This document shows, in pieces, positions 12,730 to 25,435 of a DNA stretch of 64,000 nt (within the stretch, counting starts at the first letter, position 1; each line of letters begins with the position of its first letter). A program made the translations under genes and the position numbers. Source of the DNA: Archegozetes longisetosus (Eukaryota; Arthropoda; Arachnida; Sarcoptiformes; Trhypochthoniidae); the NCBI GenBank assembly GCA_018873245.2, contig JAEMBT020000008.1, positions 10,949,172 to 11,013,171 on the forward strand. The letters run 5' to 3'. The notes under the pieces are model-generated. The model did no database searches. It worked only from the letters and a program-made list of their open reading frames with translations, and was not told the DNA's origin.

Positions 12730-12970
12730 ACACTTTGCTTTTGATTTTGACGACTTGTTTGAACAGTTTTTCTTTCGAATTTTCGGTTACATACTTAACT
12801 AAATAACTTTTAGCAGTCTTTTCGGAAACATTTAATTCTTTTCTCAGATTTATATAACTTTTACAAATTGTATTCACTTTTTCAACGTATCTTTGCACTC
12901 CTATTTTTCTAGGCTTTCTATTATTGTCAGGTTGTCTTTCGAATTGCTTGTTATTTCCTACTATAGTTAT
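12730..12970 (-). pseudogene. Possible transposase DNA-binding fragment
   Basis: The minus strand is open for about 78 codons. The predicted peptide is basic, with an RKPRKIG linker-like motif followed by a helix-turn-helix-like run (LNVSEKTAKSYLVKYV) and a Lys-rich tail, ending at a stop at 12727-12729. The layout resembles the HTH-linker-HTH start of Tc1/mariner-type transposases. No catalytic domain follows and no initiator Met is present. I infer an isolated fragment; the family assignment is uncertain. Confidence 0.35.
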
Positions 12971-12980
12971 TTCTTGTGGC

Positions 12981-14084
12981 CACTACCTGACTTTAAAAAA
13001 TTGACATTATATAGTTTTACCGCATCTACGTTTATATAAATTTCCAAAAAATACATCTAATATTTTGATTTAATATTTGCGCATTTAATAAGTACATTAA
13101 TTTAGATATACGATATGGAATAACAAAAACTACAATAATTATGCAATTAGTTTATGTAGTTTGATTTTTTTAGGAAAGAAATTCTATATGTAGATCTGTT
13201 TTATGCATTTTTCTTCGAACATACTAATCTTTGAAAAGTTTATTCTTCTAGATGATTGTCAAATTTTCTCAAAAAATATAGAAAAAATTGCAAAAAACTC
13301 CTAGTAACTTTTCTGAAGAAAACAATCAGACTACTCAATCCATTATGACTTCGCTTGTTCATCTAAATTTTCGGGAAAATAATCTTGTCTTGACGGAGTT
13401 ATATCTCCAGGATTTGTGAGAAATCTTCCTCTTAAGCCATTTTAGTCAATACATAATCTCCCCTAGTTTATGCTACCTTCATCTTATAATCGTGATTATA
13501 CATGCAAATGACAAGTTTTATCCAAATATCAGTTTTCATTGGTTTGGTAATAGTTCAAGAAATTTTATATTTATAGAATAAAATAGTTCCCATGAGTTTC
13601 AGCTTATCAGACTAGAATTTTAGCTAGGTAAGTCCCGAAATTCTTTAGTACAAAATTTCAAATGACATTTGACAGCTATTTGACGACTTTTGTCCTCGGA
13701 AATTAATGATACATGTTGGACTTCATTTCTTATAATGCTTTGAGTTCTATGTACACTCGAGAAATAAAGTCCTTCGTATCATAAAATAATTGATAAGAAA
13801 TTAGGACTTTCAGATTTTTATCTAATCTGACATGAGATGGTCTTATCAAATGAGTGAAAGTTGAGTATCACGAAAGAGCTTTTACCATAAAATATTGAAA
13901 ATCATGCTGTGCATTTTTTGCTAAAAGCACATGTCAATGCGCTAAAGCAAAACATATAATTTCATAATAATGCGCATCGAGTCAGTGGTCAGTCAATCGA
14001 TGAAATTGATTGCGATCAAATTATTATGATATTAGGAAGAGGTATGAGATTTAGAGATATCACGCGCTTTAGCCTTAAACTATA
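12981..14084. other. Gene-free stretch
   Basis: No open frame or strong repeat is recognised. A small inverted pair flanks 13964-14029. Confidence 0.5.
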
Positions 14085-14665
14085 AAACTATTGGGTTAAT
14101 TCGGACTAATGGGTCTAAAGGGGTTCCCGATCCCCCACCCCTAAGTGTGATACATCTTTGGATTCAGTCCATCGAGCTGAACATTTTGATACCACACTTG
14201 ACGACTTCTAGCCACTCTGACCTAAATCCCTCGAAAATGGATAAATCTGGCTTTACTAAGTTGCAACCAAAACCAAACCTGATTTGAACTAAGGTATTAT
14301 AGGTTAGATCGCTTCGCGACCTAACCTAATCTCCTTTAGTTTATATCAGGCTTGTTTGAGTCGCGACTCTCCAAACCCAAGCTTATCCATTACAAGGCAC
14401 TAAACCAAACAAAGATGGATATCTCGAGAACTACATATGATAATTGATCAAATGAGGTATCAAAATGCTCAGTTCGATATCCTGTGTCTAATGATATATC
14501 ACTTGGTGTGATCTGCCACTTCCGTCGGGAGTTGGCCAGAAGTGGTCAAGTGAAGTATCAAAATGCTCAGCTCGATGAACTAAATCTAATGATATATCAC
14601 ATTTGGGGGTAGGAGTTGAGAACCCTCTTAGACCCATTATCCCGTGTTGACCCAAACCATTTAAA
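14085..14665. repeat. GC-richer palindrome with a duplicated block in one arm
   Basis: The left arm (about 14085-14324) pairs with the right arm (about 14325-14665). The centre is a near-perfect hairpin at 14311-14337 (GATCGCTTCGCGAC). The right arm is longer because a block of about 70 bp occurs twice (about 14441-14513 and 14547-14610; both contain GTATCAAAATGCTCAG). Base composition is visibly richer in G+C than the surroundings. It is probably a mobile palindrome; no terminal duplication was found. Confidence 0.7.
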
Positions 14666-15527
14666 AAATGGGCTGATAATTTTGGTCAAACAGGCTTAGT
14701 ATTTTATTGAAATTTTTTGTTAAGTATAAAATTAAATATAAGTAGCGCATGTTGCGAAGCGATCAATCTGCCATAGATGTCTTTGTGTCATATACAAAGT
14801 ATTTGTGATAAATTGTTATATTTTTTTTCTATTTGGATATTTTTAAAAGTATATTATGTTATAATAAAAGATAAGACTTTCATACTCATAGTTTCTTCTT
14901 ATCAAATTTGATAAAAGAAGAAAAGATTTTTAATTAACTGATGGGAAAGACTCTACTTCTTGATAGTAGACCAAATATATTCTTCTTGTGGGCCTGATCA
15001 GATCTGCTACTGCCTTATGAAAACTGATATAGAGCTCAATTTATAATACAATGAATAAAGACTACAATAGATAACTGACTGAAAATCTCCTGGAAAGATT
15101 AAATTTTGAATACAGTTAATATTGTTAAACTGAGTCTATATCAATATAACAATTTTCTTTTTGAGATTTAGATTCTGTAATACCTATATATATCTAATAT
15201 CAATCTCACCTTATGTTTCAAATCGGATTCTTGTTGTTTTCAATTAATTCAATCATATTTTACGATAAATCTTGAAATTTGTTGATTCAAATGATGTAAA
15301 ATTATTATGTTCAGTTATTCATAAATAAAACACATATAAAATATTCATAGATTTTATTAACATTTTGAGAAAAACTCTTACCAATTAAACACCTTAACAG
15401 ACAGTTTATAACTTAATTAACGTTTCACCATTAGTATTACTATTATTACAGAATTAGATTTTGATATATGAAAGTTAGTCTATTCATCATTTTATATCGA
15501 AAGTATTTTACAGTATAGATCATCTTA
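14666..15527. other. AT-rich stretch, no gene seen
   Basis: No coding or element was recognised. GTTGCGAAGCGATC near 14750 echoes the hairpin core of the preceding palindrome. Confidence 0.5.
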
Positions 15528-16252
15528 CGAGGGAAGTTCGGGACTATGTAATAACCGATTTCTAAAATATTTCTATGGTATAAATAACATGTCATATGAT
15601 GTTCGAAAAGGCTGACCGCTAGACACTTACGAGTTATGACCACTCAAAAAGTAATTTTCTATGGTTTATTACAATTGATTCCTATGTATTTTGCCTATCA
15701 AAATGTACTCTAATTCAGTCAAATTACTCAATGGATGGCAATAATATTGTTAACAATGAAAAACTTCAAGAAATTTTGAACAAATAAAAAGATAGGCTGA
15801 AATTTCATATCTAAAAGTGAGTTTCTATATATCAGTAGATCTAAATTTTCGTATTTATCTTACCTCTTAAAAATTTTTTTAGAAATCCATTGAATTTAAA
15901 AGATATGATAGATACGAAAAATTAGAGCTATTGATATATAGAAACTTACTTTCAGATATGAAATTTCAGATCATCTTTTTATTTGTTCAAAATGATTTGA
16001 AGCTTTTCATAGTTAACAATATTATTGCCATCCGTTGAGTAATTTGACTGAATTAGAGTACATTTTGATAGGCAAAATAAATAGGAATCAATAGTAATAA
16101 GCCATAGAAAATTGCTTTTTGAGTGGTCATAACTCGTAAGTGTCTAGCGGTCAGCCTTTTTTTATATGCCTTTTCGAACATCATATGACATGTTATTTAT
16201 ACCATAGAAATATTTTAGAAATCGGTTATTACATAGTCCCGAACTTCCCTCG
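15528..16252. mobile_element. 725-bp palindromic MITE
   Basis: The arms of about 340 bp are close to perfect inverted copies. They begin CGAGGGAAGTTCGGGACTAT and end with the complement. TTA flanks both sides (15525-15527 and 16253-16255). A 3-bp TTA duplication would suit the PIF/Harbinger superfamily, while the CGAGGG-type end resembles some mariner termini; I cannot decide. The 65-codon frame at 15446-15643 overlaps the left arm and is not a gene. Confidence 0.8.
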
Positions 16253-16512
16253 TTAGATATACTCTGTCCTAAATATTAAGTCTCTTGGTATGTAACACAA
16301 GAACCGAAAATTTTTTAATTTAACTTAGCAGCACTTTAGAATCAGAGATAAGTGAATGAAAAACCATTATAAGAATACTTGGAAATACGCGCAAAGAGTA
16401 TGAGTACCAAAGAGAGAATGAGTTGAAAGCTCACAGTGGGTTCTGATTGCCCTCGATCTCTATTGAAATTTAGGTGAATGAAAATTTAAGTTCGCAAAAA
16501 AATATTTTAATA

Positions 16513-16914
16513 CAGCAGACACTCGATATTTTGAAATCGCTTATTTTGCAATACCATCTATTTTGAATCTCTAAAATGTTTCGTCATTTCTCCATAAGGA
16601 ATAATGTTAATAATACTGCTTGTTTTGAAACCTATTATTTCGAAATATCAGTCCAATAGTGTCGAGATATAATAACACATCAATTTTTCACAAAAATCAC
16701 AAGTACTGCTGAGCAGTTCAGATTCCAGGAATTCGTGGTCGAACCTCAAACCTAAACTCCAATCTAAGGAAAATCTTAGTGTTAATTATTCAAATATTGC
16801 GTTTTGAGCAAGACCTTTATTTCTGACTTTTCAATGTACCAGCTATTTTGAAAACTCGCTATTTTTGAACAAAATTTCATGGCTTAAGCGGTTTAAAATA
16901 ACGAGGTTCTACCG
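16513..16914. mobile_element. 402-bp pogo/Tigger-like MITE
   Basis: The left end begins CAGCAGACACTCGATATTTT. The right end, reverse-complemented, begins CGGTAGAACCTCGTTATTTT, close to the CAGTAGAACCTCG type of terminus known from pogo-related elements. TA flanks both ends (16511-16512 and 16915-16916), the expected target duplication. The subterminal regions repeat a TATTTTGAAA motif. No transposase is present. Confidence 0.65.
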
Positions 16915-17221
16915 TATTGAGCTTAAAAATCAATATGTTTAATTATTTATTCAATACTCTTTTAAGTTTTTAGTCCTTTTATTATTAGGAACTTGTTGAA
17001 GAGTTGAATAATGCTTCTTCTACTTTTGCTGAATTAAAATATTTCTGTACTTCAAAGTGAATGCAATTTTCAATCTGTTAGGTCACCAAATTTTGATTTG
17101 TAAGTTACATAAACTAGTTTCCAAAGCCAGAGTGCTAAATCTATGTTCATAGACTTTGCATCAAAGTCTACTTAAATCTTGGAATTTTAATAAAAAGTTC
17201 ATTAGGATAGGGAAATATATC

Positions 17222-17466
17222 GTCACTTCAGTGCTATAATGCGCTAACTCAGAAAAGTGTGTTATGGACAAATTTGAGTTTAAATATAGAATCATAATTC
17301 TTGACACTATAACAGCTGTACTCGAAATGGTATATTTCAAAATCTATTTGAAAGTTTTCAGATTCGATTCGAGTAACTTATGGAGGTTTCATATCTTACT
17401 TCAAAAGTGGCATTAACTCATTTTGCCAAAATTTTCGAGTTAATATACTATAGCATTGAGGTGAAG
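17222..17466. repeat. Small inverted-repeat element
   Basis: About 29 bp at 17222-17250 (CACTTCAGTGCTATAATGCG) pairs with 17437-17466 in inverse orientation. Internal sequence unknown. Likely MITE-like. Confidence 0.5.
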
Positions 17467-17493
17467 ATTTCATAAGAGGATATATATACTATG

Positions 17494-17869
17494 CCTGAAG
17501 CAAATATCTGAAAAAGTAGAAAGATATATACTTATGTGTAAAGCATTAATGTCAAGTAATCGACTGTATCGTAAAACTGCATAGTATTGACTCCTTCAAA
17601 ATGATTAAACCTTAACTATCAATGACTTGAATCAATAGATAAAATTTAATAAAATACAAATTAATAGTTCATTAAGTGTATTTTTACATTGTAAAACAAT
17701 TTTCTAGAGAAACTTATAAGTTTCTTTAGTTAACAAATTTGAACTTATAAGTAATGATCAAAATATTAATCATTATAACTCTGAATATTTTTAGGGCTGC
17801 AGTACAGTCGATAAATGCTATCATTAACGAAAGCATTATATTTTATCTTTTTCAGATATTTATTTCAGG
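17494..17869. repeat. 376-bp inverted-repeat element
   Basis: The ends are CCTGAAGCAAATATCTGAAA and its near-complement. The pairing continues about 75 bp inward, including AATCGACTGTA against TACAGTCGAT. Non-coding. Confidence 0.55.
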
Positions 17870-18387
17870 AATAATACTATCAAATTCAAAAGTAAAGACA
17901 AACTTTACTTAAAATATATACTTCACTGTATATTTCTTAAGTTAGTCGATTGTATAGACTACATATTGTCATTATATTAATATTATGAACAAATAGTTCA
18001 AAACTGCACATTAGGTTAAAACCTTATTTGCTGCTTAAAAAATTGAACGATGAGAAAACTAAGCTATAGTACAGTTTCTAATTGAAAACCTTTGTTATAT
18101 ACGAAAATATGTATCTAGAAGTTTGTCTGATTTTGAATTTGACTGAAGTTTTACATTTTATAATATATCGAAATTCAAAAAGATGGAGTGAAAGTATTTA
18201 ACTATAGATATATAATAATAATACAGAAAATATGAAAAGAATGTTTTCGAAAGATTATAATACAAACATATCTTTCATAAAATAGCAAATAATATTTATG
18301 TAGATCGTATATATCGATTTTTTGTTCTTCATATTTGAAAACTCATTTACTTTCTTTTGAAATTTTAATTTTCAATTTAAATTGAGT

Positions 18388-19356
18388 TCAAATAAAATTA
18401 AAAACTTGATTGTAATCTTTCTCTTTGAACATTTTAACACTTCTTTCAAGAACTTTCATCTCAATAAAACAAATTCCGTCGATTTCAAATTTATTCCAAT
18501 TATTCAGATTTGAAATCAACTCTTTTTCAGCTTCACGTTTCTTAAACTCTGAACACATCGACCATAAAAAGTGTGTTATGGACAAAATCAGATGAATAAT
18601 ACTAAAACAATTAAAGTTAAAATTATAATTTGGTACATAAAACAAGGAATAAATCATTATTATGGAAATGGCAAAAGTGTCGATATATATAAAATACTTA
18701 ATGAAACCAATGTTTTTCTTAAAGTAAGTCTTAAATTCAACCAGTTTTAAAACAGTTCTTTGTGTTAGTATCAAAACATTTCTGTCGGGTTTACTAATTT
18801 TTCTTTTTAGTTCAATATTAAACTCTTTAACAATATTCATATACCTGTCATTAAATTCTTTATAAATTAGTTGAAGTAAAGTTGACCAAAGATGAATATA
18901 AATGTTTATTATGAATACTTGAATTTTTTTGTTTACAGGTAAATATTCCTGTTTTTCAGTAAATTCTTTATAAAGTTTAACAAAATATGAATCACAAAAA
19001 TGGATAGCTGTACAAAAACCAGACATTAAAATAGTGAATATGATCGAAATGATAGAAGAGAATAAGCGATTGTCTTCGATGAAACTTCTGATTTGATAGT
19101 CTATTATTCTGTCAAACAGTTGAAAAATCTTCGATGACTTGGTTTTAACTATTATGAAAGATATGAGCTTTGAAGCGAATGTTATTGAACACGCTGTTTT
19201 CACTATGAGGATACATAGGGTATCATCGAAACTAATGAGAGCCGTTATTTGAAGAACTATTAATGAAAATGTGGCTAATGTTAAACCAGTCAAAAAGCTC
19301 GCGATCCATTTATTATTACAGTTAATGCCAAAAAACATCGATAAGTAGTAAATCAT
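18388..19356 (-). CDS. Gustatory-receptor-like protein, incomplete (six membrane segments visible)
   Basis: The open frame gives 322 residues with six hydrophobic segments at roughly 25-43, 48-71, 97-119, 147-166, 215-240 and 247-266, separated by charged loops. This layout, and the Trp/Leu-rich region before the missing last helix, fit the insect/mite chemoreceptor (GR) superfamily. A membrane receptor for tastants is the family role; the ligand is unknown. A stop lies directly before the first Met. Upstream bases still read as receptor-like peptide in shifting frames (for example AAINEANRFFRKVNS), so the N-terminus is missing or broken. At the C-terminus the frame runs past a possible phase-0 donor (CAA/GT at 18406) to TGA. 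The seventh helix, usually on its own exon in this family, was not found downstream. It is either a gene with exons I cannot place or a young pseudogene. The paralogue lies at 31286-32299. Confidence 0.6.
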   Translation of the reverse strand: MIYYLSMFFGINCNNKWIASFLTGLTLATFSLIVLQITALISFDDTLCILIVKTACSITFASKLISFIIVKTKSSKIFQLFDRIIDYQIRSFIEDNRLFSSIISIIFTILMSGFCTAIHFCDSYFVKLYKEFTEKQEYLPVNKKIQVFIINIYIHLWSTLLQLIYKEFNDRYMNIVKEFNIELKRKISKPDRNVLILTQRTVLKLVEFKTYFKKNIGFIKYFIYIDTFAISIIMIYSLFYVPNYNFNFNCFSIIHLILSITHFLWSMCSEFKKREAEKELISNLNNWNKFEIDGICFIEMKVLERSVKMFKEKDYNQVFNFI

Positions 19357-19562
19357 TTATGCACGTTTATGATTAAGAAAGTTTTAAAAACAGATATCCG
19401 TAAAACTATGAATTCACTTTTCGAAAGAATCTGTTAGCTTCATTGATAGCAGCGAATGAGAGAATAATTGTTTTACTTCTATTTTCGCTATTTTTATTAA
19501 TATTTCAGTATATCTTCTGACGCGCATACTCATTAATGTATTCACCAAAAGCATCTTTCATA

Positions 19563-19565
<3 letters not shown>

Positions 19566-19633
<68 letters not shown>

Positions 19634-19636
19634 CTC
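19566..19636. repeat. (CT)n microsatellite
   Basis: About 30 CT units followed by CTTT variants, just upstream (in gene sense) of the receptor-like gene. The receptor duplication seems to end near here. Confidence 0.95.
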
Positions 19637-19771
19637 TTACATTCTATGGCTGAATTAGTATTTCATCTATTCTTCTTTCTATTCAAGCTATAATGTATCA
19701 AAATATCATGATTAATCTACTTGCAATCTTCCACATCCGAACGAAAATAATTAAAATTTTCTCAAGATTAA

Positions 19772-20219
19772 CCCTTCGTTACAACTTCTGAAAACGTAAA
19801 ATCAACTGTGGGGTAAAATGTTACCCCATGTTTTCCATGCTTTATATCTGTTCTAGGTTAGTCCGAATGCTTTCAGAGTCAAGGTTAGCCTTTGTTTTCG
19901 AAGTTTTAATTAATTAATTTCTAGTCATCATTGGTTCAAATTGCTAGTAGCGACATCACAGCACTGCGACACATATATTAATAGTAAACGCAAAGTGCTG
20001 TGATGTTTGGGCAAGTTTCTGTCTTTAGAGAAACACGTTGCCACAAAAAAATTTTAAAATAAAGCTATAAGCCTAAATTAATCAGATTTTTTGTCATTCA
20101 AAGCCAGATATATGACTGAGGAATACCTAAATTCTCGAAATAGCGACATTTTGTTGATTTTAGAGAGATTTTGTAGAGTCAAACTTGAGAACATTTTACC
20201 CCACAGTTTTGACGAAGGG
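19772..20219. mobile_element. 448-bp piggyBac-type MITE
   Basis: The left end CCCTTCGT follows TTAA (19768-19771); the right end ACGAAGGG precedes CTAA (20220-20223), a TTAA site with one change. An inner inverted pair of AACTGTGGGGTAAAATGTT type lies just inside each end. TTAA duplication plus CCCTTnnn ends are piggyBac hallmarks, and the ends resemble those of the larger piggyBac at 48.2-51.4 kb. No transposase. Confidence 0.7.
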
Positions 20220-22344
20220 CTAATAAATTCTTTTTAATTAATATCAAAATTTGAATTATCAAAACAATTTAATTCAAAAGAGAGGAAATAATTTGTTTTT
20301 GTTCAAGAATTTTGAAAAAAATTTACTTTTAAGGTTATATTCTGTCAAATTTAGGAGTTTAAACTACAAAACAATTTCTAACTTATTTTATATGAACATG
20401 TGATGCAATTTAATTTTAAATTTTCATTGTTTTTCATAAGATTTTTGTCATTCGATGACCATTTTGTTCTCCAGAATATGCTTTTAACCTTTAATTATCT
20501 AATAGAAACTAAAAGATAAGTCGTTACTTCTATAGATTCACTATGTTTATTATCATAGAAACAATCTACGATAATAAGGTTACTTTTTCATTACATAGAA
20601 GGCACAGTTAATAAATAGTTACTATTGTATTATCACATATTAAGTCATGAAAAAATTTATCTTAATAGATCACAGCTCGATATTTCGCAGTATTGTTGAA
20701 AATATTGATTTAGAACGCAAAATATGTATTAATTAATGACTTCAAAGGGAGTTTTTACATCCTTCAAGAGAAATTTTTAAATCAATTCCGAATGTGCGAA
20801 CCCTTAAGATATTTCTTGTTCGAAAATGAGTTTATGTTGAAATATGAGTTTAAAACTAATGAATATAAATATTTTTTTGAAATTTTGAAGAATTAAGTTT
20901 CATTAGGATTAACGCAAATTCAATTCTGGTTTCAAATATAAATTTTGGTTGCGAAGCTTTATTAATAATAGATGAGAAAATTTGTCATAAATGTTCTATA
21001 TTTGAAATCTAAACTCAAAAAGAGTTAGAGAAGTCTAGCAAAAGAGGGTCATAACATGTTGAATTGATCAAAGACTTACAGGTGATTCTAGCTATAATCA
21101 TATCGCCGCTAAAATATCAGAGCTAACATTGCCAGCAGTATCTCTGATAAAAAAGTATTTACCACTAGAGGAGCGCATTTCAAGCCCGCACCCGCGGATC
21201 CGTGTGGGTATTCATCGAATGGGCGTTAGTGTGAAAAATCTTTCCTTTCGCATCCACATCAAGTTCTAATAGGATTTTACAACTGTTTAATAAATAAAAT
21301 TATCAATATCGAAGTCAAAACGTGTATAAGACAAGCATATTTTCAAAGGGAATTTGCTAAAATAAATATTAGAAGAGAAGAAATAAACTATTAGCGAATT
21401 GTTTAATAGTTAGATATTACAGTGGATGAAAATTGTTATTATTAGCTTTCATAAGAATTAGTATATTTTGAAATAAAATTTTATAAAAAAAATTAGCCAA
21501 ATTATATTTATGAAGAGTGTATCCATATAATTATTTTTTATTATACTATGATGTCGATATACGAGACTATAATACATTTTAATTGTAAATTTTAAAGATC
21601 TTCTGGTTTAGAAATGAGTAAGAATGATAAAAGTGTTTAATTGTGGTACAAAAGAAAGCATTCTCAGAAAGAAAAACAAATCAAACTGAGACATTCGAAA
21701 TGAAAGATTTTTCAGTTGAAATGAAGGAGAGTTGACTTCTCTATCTATTATAGATGAATGATCTAATCACACTTAAGTATTTGATTCCTTCAAAAGTAAT
21801 AACAAATAGAAAGTATGAAATTTGGAAAATATTTAATGCCTTACAAACATTAGTAATGACTTATTAGTTAGTTCTGTTCATTTAAAATTTATGACAATTT
21901 CACAGGGAGTCAAAAGTTTTTACTGAAGAAAAATTTTCGCGATGCTAAACTATTCTCTGAATTCTATTGTGAAATTATTATTTCAAATTGTTAATCTCAA
22001 TTTTGACCATAGTTTATAAAAATATTTTTAAAAATTCTGATAAAGCATGTTTTCTGAAACATTTTTTTCACTAATTAAATATTGATGCAATGCTAAATTT
22101 CATGCATTCAATTTCTACGTCTTGAGGATTCGTCAGCATAAATTGGTATTTGTTGAAGAAATTAAGGTTCTTTCAAATACTCTAGTACTATGAAAACAGT
22201 AAGTTACCGTTTCTTTTCTACATAATGTATGTAATTATCTTTCATTTTCTCTATTCATTTTTCATATGGTGTATAGTAAACTAACCTAAAGTCATTAAAA
22301 CTTGATTCAAATAATGTTATCCAATAAAAATGGATCTTTTAGGG
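20220..22344. other. Gene-free stretch
   Basis: No convincing open frame, RNA gene or repeat was recognised over these 2.1 kb. A small GC-rich patch near 21183-21230 (CCCGCACCCGCGGATCC) is notable only for its composition. Confidence 0.5.
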
Positions 22345-22524
22345 CAGCATTTCTCGAGATCTTTTGTGTAGCGGCCGAGTTGCATAGTGATTTCCACGAA
22401 ATTCAATGATAAATTCTCTGAATTCGCCACCCATTAGTGGCTCATAAAAGGCAGCTTGAAAACCGCTGTTTTGAAATTTATCTCCTTCATGAGGGATTCA
22501 CCAGCCTGAGTTTGAGACGCACTG
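22345..22524. mobile_element. Possible 180-bp hAT-like MITE
   Basis: The left end is CAGCATTTCTCGAGATC. The right end, reverse-complemented, begins CAGTGCGTCTCAAACTC, like the CAGnGnnTCTCAA ends of some hAT elements. The flanking 8-mers (TTTTAGGG and TTCTAGAA) agree at 5 of 8 positions only. Confidence 0.35.
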
Positions 22525-22675
22525 TTCTAGAATCTTTTCAAGATGATCACTACTTGCCAGTGAAGACAACACTTTATGAATTTTTATGCGGCATACAGCA
22601 AAGAATATTGTTTAATTAATTAGGATTCCTATAGTCTTTCTAATTTGTTCAGTATGCTTATAATAAAGAGTAAAG

Positions 22676-23995
22676 TCTCAAAAATTATATTTATTATATA
22701 TTATCAGGTTGAGTACAATAATCACTGATTTCATGGTAAATGTAAGACGCAAACTTTTATTTTCTTTGCACAGATTTTCTACTCTAAAAGCATCGATAGA
22801 ATTCAGATGAGTGGAAAGAATTTTTCTTTGCTTTACTCTTCGATCAGTCATTAAAAAATGAATAAAGATTTATGATCAAATAAAGAAAATTTTATAATTT
22901 AATTATTGTTTAAAAATAAAAATAAGTTTGCCATAAAAATGATGTTAACAATGGAAAAACTTTTAACAGATAAGCTTTTGTAATAAAATTGATTATAATG
23001 ATTAAATTTTCGTCCTAAATATTTAAATTTCTTCTTAGACTTATCTATAAGCCTTTTAAATTTTGAGAGACTTCCAAAGGAATACTCTTCGGCTAACGCC
23101 TTGATATGGTTTTCACTTTGTTTTACAAATATTGTCTAACTCTTCTAACCGTACTTTCCAAGATTTTAATCTATGTTGGAGCAATTTTAGCGTCCATTTC
23201 ATGATTCAACGAACCTCGATCAATTTTGCCCAAAACCATTATATGGAGGTGGCAAATGAATAAGAGTTTTATATTGAAATTGTATACCCAATCGTACTAT
23301 TGTTTGAGTTATGTTAGGTTAGATTAGGTTAGTAATGTTAGCCGTATTAGTAATATTAGTGGTAACAGCAATGTTCGGGGCAGACCCAGAGTAGACCAAA
23401 CGGCTACGCTTAGACAAACTCGTAGTTATACTCAATATGATTATTGAACATACTTTACAATATTAAGTTACTATAAGATTACTATATATATAAACATAAA
23501 GAAATGTAATATTGTAAGGTAAGTTCAATATTCATATTGAGTATCATATACAAAAATTTAACTCCTTCTAGCGCAAAATCTACTCGATAGATTTTGTTGA
23601 GCCCAGCAGACAATTTTTCATTTATAATGTTTAATTTAAGAAAATGCAACAAAATTTCGGGTGAAAGTTATCTCAGGAATCCATAGGGAGCGCGCAAACT
23701 TCTTTTAATAATGAGTTTGATTCATAAGAGTTCTCCTATTATAAACATTTTTTATGCTAACATCATTTTTATTTTAATATAATAATTAAATGATGACATT
23801 TTCTTTATTTGATTATAACTTTATTCACTTCTCAATGACTGATCGAAGAGTAAAACTAACAAAGTTCTTCCGACTCATGGCTGAATTCTATCGAAGCTTT
23901 TAGACTGGGATATCTGTACAAAGAAAATAAAAGTTCGCACCCTACACTTACCATAAAATCAGTGATTATTGTACTCAATTTGATAATATATAATT
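22676..23995. repeat. Large inverted repeat (arms about 260-270 bp)
   Basis: The left arm (about 22676-22945) pairs with the right arm (about 23737-23995), starting near TTGAGTACAATAATCACTGA against its complement. Identity is moderate, so it is older than the 24.5-kb palindrome. The 790-bp interior holds a second palindrome and a short tract of GTTAG-type repeats (23306-23345). No coding. Confidence 0.7.
23421..23550. repeat. Palindrome nested in the larger inverted repeat
   Basis: Arms of about 45 bp pair around ATACTCAATATGATTATTGA and its complement, with an AT-rich loop. It is a MITE or recombination-derived hairpin. Confidence 0.55.
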
Positions 23996-24543
23996 TACTT
24001 CAAACACTAAATTCAATCATAATTTCAAAAATTTGAATAGCTTTTCCCGCTTTCTCTTTATTGGTTAAAATATTATGCTGGAGATCCCTGTAAACAACAC
24101 TCTAGCTAAATAGAACCTATATATATCTACTAAATCAGTATTTAGTATCCAAATTTTGGAGTTCTTTGAAAATTAAATTTCGTACCTAACTTTTGTGGAA
24201 AGTGTATATTCCTAATTTTAAGATTTGAAATTATGGTTAGGTTTTCAATTAGTCAAAGCTTAATATTAACGCTTGAAAGAATAGATTTTAAAAGATTGGT
24301 TGACTAATAGACATAAAATTGAGTATATCAAATAATCATAAGAAAATGAAGAACTAATTAGAATATAATATTCAAAACTTTGCCGAATGAAATACGGGTT
24401 CATTGTCTCAAAATAAATCCTTCCTATTCAAACCGGAACAATTAAAAGCTTCATCTTCGTGTTTTAAAAGACTCAAGTTATGAGTCAGCTCATAAAAATA
24501 TATCATAATGTTCTAAACAATACAGGATACAGATAGCCTTGTA

Positions 24544-25435
24544 ATATCGGGGTCGGGGAAATTATTTTACTTTTTATGTTGCTGAACCAGGGTAGCAATT
24601 ATACATAAATGAATCAAAAGACTGTCGACTAAATAGTGCATTGACAAACAATCATTGAGAAAGATTAAAGTTTGAAGTCATTTAGAAATTATTTTTCAAT
24701 ACAAAAACGAAACTTTACAAAAATTTATTACCAAACAGCAACATTTAAATTGATCACACACATCATTCTAAAATATACCTTCCCCAATTCGATACATTGC
24801 TCACTTCGAGCCAATGATATCCGAGGTGCATAGAACTATTTTAATTCTTGCCATACTTATTTAATTTTACTGATTAGCGCATAATCGAAAAATCAACCTA
24901 ATCTAATCTAGATTTAAATTTTGTATTTATTTTTCATATTTAGATATGTATTTATACTTATATATACTTTTGATGTATCAGTCTTATGCCTTGGATGAGG
25001 GAAGGCCCCCTTTGATTTGCGGTGGATATGTCTTATATATTTTTGCTCTACTAATCGGATACTATCTGTATACCTAGTTTCGTGTTGATATGCTGCATAG
25101 AGCTATTCTAAAGAATAATCATATAGAAATTTAATTGTATCAATGATTCATCAATTTACCGTAGTTGGCTACAAGTGAGCAATGTATCGAATTGGGGAAG
25201 GTATATTTTAGAATGATGTGTGTGATCAATTTAAATGTTGCTGTTTGGTGATAAATTTTTGTAAAGTTTCGTTTTTGTATTGAATAATAATTTCTAAATG
25301 ACTTCAAACTTTAGTCTTTCTCAATGATTGTTTGTCAATGCACAATTTAGTCGACAATTTTTTGATTCATTTATGTATAATTGCTATCCTGGTTCAGCAA
25401 CATAAAAAGTAAAATAATTTCCCCGGTCCCGATAT
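24544..25435. repeat. Foldback element with near-identical 270-bp arms
   Basis: The left arm 24544-24813 and right arm 25167-25435 differ at only a few positions. The ends read ATATCGGGGTCGGGG and complement. The 350-bp centre is unrelated and non-coding. The strong arm identity suggests recent origin or ongoing conversion between arms. Confidence 0.85.

Noticed and set aside
17254-18595. 20-bp exact match (AAAAGTGTGTTATGGACAAA) between a small palindrome and the receptor gene
   Set aside because: Flanks do not match, so it is most simply chance or an unresolvable trace.
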